Origin: Linum tenue
Taxonomy: Eukaryota > Streptophyta > Magnoliopsida > Malpighiales > Linaceae
Reading direction: 5' to 3'
Assembly: GCA_946122785.1 (NCBI GenBank)
Contig: CAMGYJ010000009.1
Span: forward strand, 9,082,937 to 9,146,936
DNA: 64,000 nucleotides
The notes under the pieces were generated by a model, which was not told where the DNA came from, did not search any database, and saw only the letters and a program-made list of their open reading frames with translations. Made by a program: the position numbers and the translations under genes. Shown here piece by piece: positions 56,801 through 64,000 of this stretch; positions within the stretch are counted from its first letter, which is position 1, and each line of letters starts with the position of its first letter.

Positions 56801-57254
56801 ATGAGACTTTTGCACCGGTGGCCAAGATGGTCTCTGTACGGACTCTCCTCGCGGTGGCCTCGGTTCGGCGCTGGCCCCTTTACCAGCTTGATGTCAAGAA
56901 CGCCTTTCTGCATGGCGATCTCAAGGAGACGGTTTATATGGAGCTTCCTCCTGGCTATTTCCACAGACGGACATTCCTGATCCTGTCTGCCTACTTCAGC
57001 GCTCACTATATGGTCTTAAGCAGGCCCCGCGTGCATGGTTTGATAAGTTTCACTCTACTGTGTTGAGTCTTGGGTTTCAGCAAAGCCAGAATGATCCCTC
57101 TTTGTTCACTCGACGCTCTGAGCGCGATATTGTTCTTCTTCTTCTGCATGTCGATGACATGATAGTTACTGGTGATGATGAAGTTGGGATCAAGGCTTTC
57201 ACTAAAGGGCTACATGAGTCCTTCACGTTGAAAGAGCTGGGGTCTCTCTCTTAG
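53816..57254 (+). pseudogene. Copia gag-pol with two frameshifts
   Basis: A long frame (53816-56617) holds gag with CHHCHEKRHTKKLC and CVYCKKRGHIISDC knuckles (about 280-315). Protease has WIIDSACFNHMTG (about 388, Asp kept but Gly changed to Ala). Integrase has LWHARLGHPN, HTDLWGP, HSDPGGEFSS (Asn to Pro) and QQNGMVERKNR. A frame change near 56400-56430 leads into RT ([20 protein letters not shown]) at 56428-57066. A second near 56960 leads into [10 protein letters not shown] and the catalytic HVDDMIVTG (to 57254), where a TAG interrupts GSLS/FLGLEV. The only in-frame upstream ATG spans the LTR/PBS junction at 53816. Confidence 0.92.
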
Positions 57255-58115
57255 TTCCTTGGACTTGAGGTCCAACGGTCTCCTGCTGGTATTATTCTGG
57301 GTCAGAAGAAGTATATTGCGGATCTTCTTGATTCAACTCGGTTCTCTGACTGTGTCCCCGTTTCTACACCTATGGAGCTTAATGTGAAGTTGGGGAGGGA
57401 GACAGGGGACTTATTGCCTGATGGTGGTAAGCAGTATCGGAGTATTGTAGGGAGTCTTATCTACCTTACCTCGACTCATCCCGATATTGCTTATGCTGTT
57501 CAGATCGTTGCTCAATTTATGTCAGCTCCCAGGACTGCTCATTTAGCTGCTGTTCATAGACTTCTTCGCTATCTCCAGGGTACTCGAGATGTTGGGTTGT
57601 TTCTCCCTCCGACAGGTTCTCTGGTGTTGCAGGCATTTTCTGATAGTGATTATGCTGGTTGTATGGATACACGTCGCTCTACGACAGGCTGGTGTGTTCG
57701 TCTTGGTGGATCGTTCATTTCTTGGAGATGTAAGAAGCAGGATCGGGTTTCTAAGTCATCCACAGAAGCAGAGTACAGAGCTATGTCAGATGTGGTATCT
57801 GAACTGGAATGGCTTCAGCGACTGCTTACAGATTTTGGTGTTACATGTGCAATTCCGATGGAGTTATATGTTGACAACACCAGTGCTATTCGGATTGCTA
57901 CCAATCCAGTTATGCATGATCGTACAAAGAACATTGAGGTTCATGTGCATTATATTCGGGATTTGGTTCGAGATGGTATCATTCGCATTTACTATGTGAA
58001 ATCTGAGGATCAGATTGCAGACCTGCTGACGAAGGCCTTCACTGCTAGTCGACATTCTTATCTCGCGGGCAAGTTGATGTTGCGAGACCTCCATCAATTT
58101 GGGGGAGGGTGTTGA
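57255..58115 (+). pseudogene. Copia RT end and RNase H
   Basis: The frame continues after the TAG with FLGLEV. From 57372 it has YRSIVGSLIYLTSTHPDI, FSDSDYAGCMDTRRSTTGW and SKSSTEAEYRAMSD, and ends at 58115 just before the PPT. It is an intact-looking RNase H cut off from the rest by the stop and frameshifts. Confidence 0.9.
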
Positions 58116-58409
58116 GTTATGCATGCTCATGTACGTGGGCTTAAGCCCATTATGTAATTGTATGTAGCAGTGTAAGCCTAGGTTAGACTAAATACCCTAG
58201 CCGACCCTCTTCCTCTTCCCTACGTCGGCTAGCTAGGGTTATGGACATATATATATATTGTAACCTGTAACAATGCCGTAAGTAAGTTAATACGAGAGTT
58301 GATAGCTTCGGCCGTGGACTAGTCTTGATCACATCGATCAAGGAAACCACGTAAATACTTGTGTGATTTCGTTTCTAGCTTGATTAATCTTCGCTACGAT
58401 AAGTTAACA
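58110..58409 (+). repeat. 3' LTR of the Copia element at 53500
   Basis: It is 300 bp. It has the same ends as the 5' LTR, a shorter AT run, and 'catcgatcaag' where the 5' LTR has 'cacgatcaag'. The pol stop overlaps its first bases. Confidence 0.95.
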
Positions 58410-58439
58410 AATTTATCAATTTATCAACCACCGAAAATA

Positions 58440-59140
58440 AATAATTACATGGAATTAAAATTCTTTTACCCGAGGAAGCAGCATAACGGTAAGAGAAGGA
58501 GGAGGAGGGCGAGGAATGCACCGGCAGAGATTAGGACGATGGCGGCGGTGGAGAGTTTTTTGGATTTCTCGTGGGAAGGGAGGATGGATTGAATTGTGGA
58601 ATCATACATATAATATAATTAAGAAAATGTCATAGCGGCCACCGCCCCCCTCTTTGCCTTCCGTCCCCCCTTCCACAGCCGCCGCCATGGAATCCAGCAG
58701 CACAACTGCCTCCATAGGTAGGTACAACCATACACTTGGTCAAAACTCCCTAGTTCGTCAAATTCGCGTCGTCGCTCTCTTCTCCTTCTTCGTCGCCCTC
58801 CTCTTCTATCACCACCCTTCTTCTTTTCTGCCTTCTCCGCCTTCACCTCCCCCTTGACCCTCCCTGCCATCGTCGCCAACTCCATCTCTATCGCGTTCAA
58901 CTCCACCGTCCACCGTCGTTGTCAACTCCTCCTCTCCCTCCTCGACTACACTCAAATTGAAGAAACCTCCTCTACCACCTTCGTCGGTGGCATAGAGGGT
59001 GAGGATAGTGGACGAAAACGAGGCCATGACGGAAATTTTGAGGTCAATGAGTTTGATCCCAGCTTGATGGAGCCTGGAGGAGCTTAGGTGTCTCAGGGGA
59101 AGAGTAGAGGAAACAGAGAAGAAGACCGTACCCAATTTAG
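58440..59140. other. GC-rich gene-like DNA inside the TIR element
   Basis: On the minus strand 58600-58440 reads a hydrophobic stretch preceded by a charged SHEKSKKLSTA segment, like a membrane anchor. 58690-59080 has several open frames on both strands rich in Ser/Pro. The composition differs sharply from the AT-rich TIRs. It could be captured exons (Pack-MULE style). I cannot name the source gene. Confidence 0.35.
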
Positions 59141-59429
59141 CATCTTTTAATATTGCAATTATTATTTTTATTTATTGTGATACTGAGGTGGAATTTTCAA
59201 AAGATTAAATTTTAATATTTTTTATTTGTCACGTCTCTTATTTAACGGCCAACTCTCAAAGTTGACTGGCATGTTAGATAAAATTAACGGAGACTAACGG
59301 AGAGTGATCAAACTTGAACTGTTGAACTAATTTGAGTGACTATCTTTGGAATAAATTAGTTTAGTGGCAAACGTGAACTTTCTAAGTAATTCTAGTGATC
59401 AAATTTGCAATTTACCCTTTTATTTTTTA

Positions 59430-61712
59430 ACTTTTTTGGTTCAACTTGTAATAAGTTAAAATTTTAAAAAGATGTGAATTTGAGAATTTTTAATGTTTCT
59501 ATATTATAAAATGGCTTGTTAACCATTACTCAAGGAATTATATTGACTGTCTAACTTAACGATCAATCCTCGAATTAGGTCAAATTAGTCTTTATAGATC
59601 TTAATCTAGGCAGGATGGACATTCCTAAACAAATTGCTTAAATAGTCCTTTTGCGTAAAATTTGGATATTTTAAGGTATTATTATCCCTTTAATCATTGA
59701 TCTTTTATCAGGTTTGGTGAAGGTTTCTTCGGATTTTGCAAGATCTACTATAGGTTAAAATTTGGATATTTTAAGGTATTATTATCCCTTTAATCATTGA
59801 TCTTTTATCAGATTTGGTGAAGGTTTCTTCCGATTTTGCAAGATCTACTATAGGTAACAAGTTCGTCATTTTGGCCTTGCCCATTGTCTTTTGAAGCGTT
59901 TGAATTAAATAATCATATGACTTGGGTTGATACTCTAATTTGGTTTTAATTGCACACATCATTTATTGCCAATTTTTTTAAAAAATTCCTGACATGTTCA
60001 AAATTTAAAAATAAATCAATCAATTTAACTAGCCCGACTCGTAGATTGACCATCAATTAACTTGAACGATGTATAACTTTGACCAAATTTCACAAAAAAG
60101 TTTGGACAAAAATAGTCTTTCTATGTGAAGTCCATGACAAAGTAGGGTATTCATCCATATGGCTTTTAGAAATGCGAAACTTAATATTTGTAGTAGTATG
60201 GTATATAAAAATGTGATTTTAATATAGAATCGAGTTAAACTTCATGTTAAACGAGAAATGTCACTTTTTAACATGAAAATTGACATTTCCAGTAATAGGG
60301 AGACAATTAAAGAGCCAACTTAATTCTAATTTTAATTAAGCAAAATTTGGCAGAAGCTATGATTATACTACCTAAATATGGCTTACCAAATCAATTGCTT
60401 GTTGTATGAAAGGGGTCCCCTACTTATGAAAATTGGTACTTTTCGCACAATCAAGTAGCAAACTTTAATTTTATTTCAGTTAAGCTAAATTTGACAGCAA
60501 CTTGTGGTAAAGCTACCTCATATAAAAAAGTCATGGCTTCTTTGAGATGTGAGGGAGAAGAGCAATATTAAAACAACACTGACAGGAACTGATATGAGAC
60601 GTGATGCGTGATTTTGTTCATGGTTCGACTAATTAAATCTTTATATCATCGTCTGAATATAGTATATATTATTTTGAGAGATTCTAATCTTGATTAATGA
60701 AAGCAATCTCACTTCTAAGTCCAAAGTTTGACAATATAACCTTCACCCAAACACAAGTCAAGAACAAAGTAGACGCGACACCACCATCAATTCCAACCTT
60801 AGCTAATCTCAAGACACCACCAATCCAACCGTGCTCTTTAGTTGAACTTAGAGATTGGTGAGCAAAATTCTAGTGCAACGTCAATAAAAAGCCCACTCTT
60901 ATTCTGGCACTAACCCTGCTCACAAACACACTTCAGTCTATGGCATAGAAGACCACTTTTATCAGGTTATCATTATATCCATTCATCAAACGCCGTTGAA
61001 CCTAACCTCCTTCTTAGATTACACCATTTTATAAACCAATTTCTATTTCTTGAACCCTATTTTGAATCCTTTTCAAAGTTCCACGTGATTTATTGTTCTA
61101 CCATGGTATTCTGCTTTTAAAATAAAAATTGAGTTAGGAAGGAACTTTGTATTGAAAAGCGACATGATTAAAGTTGCAAACCTGTGATTTTATTTATTAT
61201 AATTTTGTTTAAAAAGAAACTGGGAAAAAGTATTATGTAAAAGCATAGAGCTATCTTGTTTTGATAAAAAAAACAGTTTTATTTTCTCATTCCTTTTAAG
61301 TTTTCCTTTCATGCAAGCCAATTGGTTGTATTTCAGTGTTGATCTATTAACTTAAACGCTAATGTGTTACCTAAAGAAAAGAACAAACAAAAAAAGGATA
61401 CAAAGACACTAAAAAATAAAACTGAACACTGGGATGGTAAAGTGAATCATTCTCTTCGATGAATATCATCATCTTTAGTTTTCACCATACAATGAACAAG
61501 TCGGCTTCTAATGTAATCGGGATGGTTAAAATTGTGATTGTAGGAAACTAAACAAACATATTATTCTCTTCACATATTTTATTATATTTTGAACTTAATG
61601 TACCTGAGTACAATTAGAATTTTTAGCAATGAAGTTTGTTTGAATCTAGCTTAGGGTAGGAGTGAGACTCTGTGAATGTGGGGTAGAAGAATGGGCAGGT
61701 GAATCCCCAATC
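59430..61712. other. AT-rich intergenic region
   Basis: There is no ORF with recognisable motifs and no clear RNA gene. It includes one 100-bp tandem duplication (59657-59856). The rest looks like ordinary intergenic DNA. Confidence 0.5.
59657..59856. repeat. 100-bp tandem duplication (two units)
   Basis: Units 59657-59756 and 59757-59856 start 'aaaatttggatattttaagg' and differ at a few sites (for example 'caggtttgg' and 'cagatttgg'). Confidence 0.85.
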
Positions 61713-62176
61713 TGTTGATGGCCAAGAATAGAGAATGGGAAGCAGGTTGAGAGAATAGGATCTTAGAGAGATAAGTCGTTGTATTATGAGAGAGAGTCGA
61801 AAAAGTCGATCCTCTTACCTACCATAATAAATGCTCTATTTATAGTACATTGTGGTAAGTGGATATTTATTGCGACAAGACCACTACATGTGTAAGACAC
61901 ATAGGCCATGCTTTAGGCCATAATTATACCTAGGACTAGGACTAGGATGTGACTCCTCCTTCAGAGGATACGGCGCCGTTCCTCTCGGCTCTTTCTCCCA
62001 GTGCGAATTAACCAGAAACGACGACGGATTGTGCAGGGTGAAACGGTGTCGGCTTGGGTAAAGTGAAACGGCGCCGCTCAACGCTCCATTTGCTCGCGGG
62101 CACGTCTGCACTCGCGGGAGCGGGAGTCTCTGGGTCGTTCTACTCGCGCGGCAGGATCTGAGCCGCACCCCCAACA
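61713..62176 (-). repeat. 3' LTR of the second Tat element
   Basis: About 464 bp between TGTTGATGG and CCCCCAACA. The right end is certain from the adjoining purine tract; the left end is the best TG candidate. On the minus strand a TATA box, CTATAAATAG, lies at about 61836-61845. Confidence 0.6.
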
Positions 62177-62189
62177 ATTGCCCCCCATC
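62177..62189 (-). other. Polypurine tract of the second Tat element
   Basis: On the minus strand GATGGGGGGCAAT directly precedes the LTR start TGTTGGGGG, as in the first Tat element. Confidence 0.65.
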
Positions 62190-62636
62190 AGAGGGTATTC
62201 TGTGAATGCCGCCTGTTTTGGTTTTGCGCGTCGGACCCGGTAGTGCGCGCTCCTCGCTTGCTCTACTGCGCCTTCAGTGGTTTTGCGCGGCATAGGCTTG
62301 GTTTTTGGGTTCCCTTTCAGTTCCGCGTGTACATCATGCCTGTGACCCATTCGGTGAGTGCCGCCTGTTTTAGTCTTGCGCGTCCGGCCCGGTCGCTTTT
62401 GATGGCTTTGCGCGGCGTAGCTTTGGTTTTTTGGATATTTTTTAGGTTCCGCGGGTACACCATGCCCCCCAGGCGGTGTACGTACTTTATGACGTCACCG
62501 GCTATCCCCTACGATAGGTAGGTGATGACGTGGCGCTCTGTTGTTCGCTCGTTTGGGCGGTGGCTTTTGAAATTCAAAATGTTCTGACGTTTCCGGTTCC
62601 CGATGTGCTTTGGACTCTTCGGTTACCCCATTGTAG

Positions 62637-62646
62637 GTTATAAGTA
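62637..62646 (+). promoter_or_regulatory. Candidate TATA box of the second antisense gene
   Basis: The TTATAAGTA word lies about 150 bp before the ATG at 62789 and is followed by a pyrimidine-rich leader, as in the first antisense gene. Confidence 0.35.
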
Positions 62647-62788
62647 CTCCCCTTTTTTACTGAAGGGGGTTACTTTTCCCATCTCTTGTGTTCTCTCCTC
62701 TATCGTTTTTCCTCTGCCGAAAAGATTCCTCTCCTTCTCCGACGACCTTAATTCTCCAGATTGTTCGTAGTATTCTCTTGAAAGTACA

Positions 62789-64000
62789 ATGGCCAGCAGC
62801 GATGCGAACCGTGAGATCGAGGTTGTACCAGACGAAGAAGGTAATCTTTCTCCTTTCTCTCCTGTATCTTCCGATCCGTCGTTGGCTTTGGCCGAGTCCG
62901 ACAATCATCGCGACGGCGGAGTAGATGACGGCGGTGCTCCAGCGACGCCGTCGTATGACGTCGATTCTGGCCGGGATCCGACGTATGGCTTCTCCGACGC
63001 GGGTGAGGCGAACCGTGGGGAGGCAAGTTCGCGTGCGCGGGGGGTGTTAATAATCCGACGCGATCGTGCGAGCGGGTCCGGTGCTGCTCCTGTGAACGCG
63101 CCGGGGACATCGGAGATTTCCTCAGAGCCGCTTTACGTGTCTCGTGTCACGGAGGCAATGAGCCGCCTCGGCATGCGTGGGGTGGGGGCCGCGTACACCA
63201 TTCTGGACTAGGAGGAGATGTTCGAAGCGGTGCAAGTTCCGTCTGATAATCTGGTCCGCGGGCCGGACCACATGTCTGTGTATGGACGACAGGAGGTGAC
63301 GGACTTGGTGCGCGGGTTGGGGTTGCCCCCCAACTAGCAGTACGCAGTCCCTTCTGCGCGGAGCCGAATTGGGAATTGCCCCCCAGGCTGGTTTGGTGTG
63401 TACTCTGAGTACTGGAGAATGGGTTTCAAATTTCTCATTGACCCTTTGTTGTGCGCCCTTTACCGGCGTCTGGGCTGTTCTGTCGCGCGCTTCTCCCCGT
63501 CTTTGATAATGCACGCCTCTTGTCTTCGCCTTGTTTGTAAGAGGTTGAGGATTCAGCCCACTTACGGGCTTTTTCGTAAAATTTACAAGATAAGGGGGCC
63601 TACGGAGACGAGCGATTGTCTGTCGATTAGGCGGCGAGACAAGCGGCCCGAGGGGTATGTGTATGGTTCTCCGAAGTTGGAAAAGGATTGGTTCGAGCGG
63701 TTCTTCTTCGTGAAGCCCGCTCCGGGGGGGAATGGGCCGTTGAGTTCGTGGAGGAGCCCACTACTTGAAAGAAAGGGAACGTGCGCAACTTCGAGTCTGA
63801 GTTGGGCAAATACGATGGGCTCGACGATGAGTATGAGGCCTGCATGCCTCATAGGATAAATCTGTACTCCAGAGGAGTCCGCGCGGCTTGCTTGGAGGAG
63901 CTCTTTGCTGACGGTTAGTTAGGTTTATTTCTTCTTGCATTCTGTAATATTAACGGCCTTCTTACGACTTATTGGCGCAGGTGTGGATTTCGCTTCGCTG
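62789..64000 (+). pseudogene. Antisense extra gene of the second Tat element, 5' part
   Basis: Exon 1 (62789-63913) starts MASSDANREIEVV and is acidic at first. It then carries the same Transposase_28-like segment as the gene at 8922: GWFGVYSEYWRMGFKFLIDP followed by RFSPSL, and later WFERFFFVKP. A donor GTTAGT follows at 63914 and the next exon starts at 63981 (VDFAS, matching TDFTS in the first copy); the intron position is thus conserved. In-frame TAGs at 63209 and 63335 and a one-base shift near 63770-63790 break it. The gene runs out of the window. Confidence 0.65.

Larger units (their letters stand above)
53500..58409 (+). mobile_element. Copia element with perfect TSD, coding frames broken
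   Basis: The LTRs are 53500-53816 (317 bp) and 58110-58409 (300 bp). They are almost identical except for the length of an AT microsatellite and a 1-bp indel. The TSD is AATTT (53495-53499 and 58410-58414). The PBS TGGTATCAGAGC follows the left LTR directly. A purine tract, 'tttgggggaggg', precedes the right LTR. It is inserted inside the large TIR element. Confidence 0.95.
51166..59428. mobile_element. Large Mutator-like TIR element carrying three other transposons
   Basis: Terminal inverted repeats of about 230 bp are at 53077-53300 (plus 51176-51184 across a hAT) and about 59190-59418. Both begin GGTAAATTGCAA and share TTCAAGTTTGRTCACTCTCC further in. The flanking duplication is TTTTATTTTT (51166-51175 and 59419-59428), A/T-rich and so weaker evidence. 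No transposase is seen. The interior holds a Copia element (53500-58409) and GC-rich gene-like DNA (58440-59140). Confidence 0.65.
61713..64000 (-). mobile_element. Second Tat-lineage element, 3' end (continues past the window)
   Basis: The minus-strand order mirrors the first Tat element: LTR, polypurine tract, then an antisense gene on the plus strand. Pol would lie to the right of the window. The LTR is shorter and different in sequence, so it is a separate family. Confidence 0.7.

Noticed and set aside
59651..59860. Possible CRISPR-like or satellite array.
   Set aside because: There are only two adjacent 100-bp units, a simple tandem duplication in eukaryotic DNA.

Overview
The window is nuclear DNA of a flowering plant, most likely a core eudicot. 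The host genes are split by many short introns, the intergenic DNA is AT-rich, and most of the sequence is plant-type LTR retrotransposons (Sirevirus, other Copia lineages, Tat and Tekay Gypsy) and TIR DNA transposons (hAT, Mutator-like). I cannot name the species.

Layout. 1-7491: a decayed Copia element on the minus strand, split by a non-autonomous Tekay-like Gypsy element (593-4292). 7705 to about 13430: the 3' half of a Tat-lineage Gypsy element on the minus strand, with a spliced antisense extra gene on the plus strand (8922-11717) and an integrase fragment. About 13440-14757: unassigned DNA and a broken hAT. 15766-17743: a conserved plant gene of unknown function with an AT-AC (U12-type) intron. 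18492-19699: a Mutator-like element. 20207-23996: tubulin-folding cofactor A (minus) and a METTL21-type lysine methyltransferase (plus), divergently arranged. 24352-29110: a ruined RRM gene broken by a hAT and by an LTR retrotransposon. 29293-46437: a 17-kb inverted nest of two almost identical Sireviruses. 47114-49103: a REVEILLE-type MYB clock gene (minus). 51176-59418: a large Mutator-like TIR element holding a hAT, a MITE and a Copia element. 61713-64000: the start of a second Tat element, again with an antisense gene.

Five host loci are visible: the unknown gene, TFCA, the methyltransferase, the RRM pseudogene and the REVEILLE gene. Four look intact at the level of splice sites and reading frame. 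They fill roughly 10 kb; nearly everything else is transposon.

Insertion order can be read from target-site duplications. hAT: TGCAGAAT. Outer Sirevirus: GAACC. Copia at 53500: AATTT. MITE: TATTATGG. Mutator-like at 18492: GCAAACGTTT. The most unusual structures are the Sirevirus nest (113-bp duplication at an aberrant integration, a tandem PPT-U3 duplication, an extra third ORF), the two independent Tat antisense genes, the AT-AC intron, and a break-repair scar with templated filler at 4289-4357. I did not see a new defence or metabolic system. All coordinates come from reading by eye; exon limits marked as inferred rest on splice consensus and phase.
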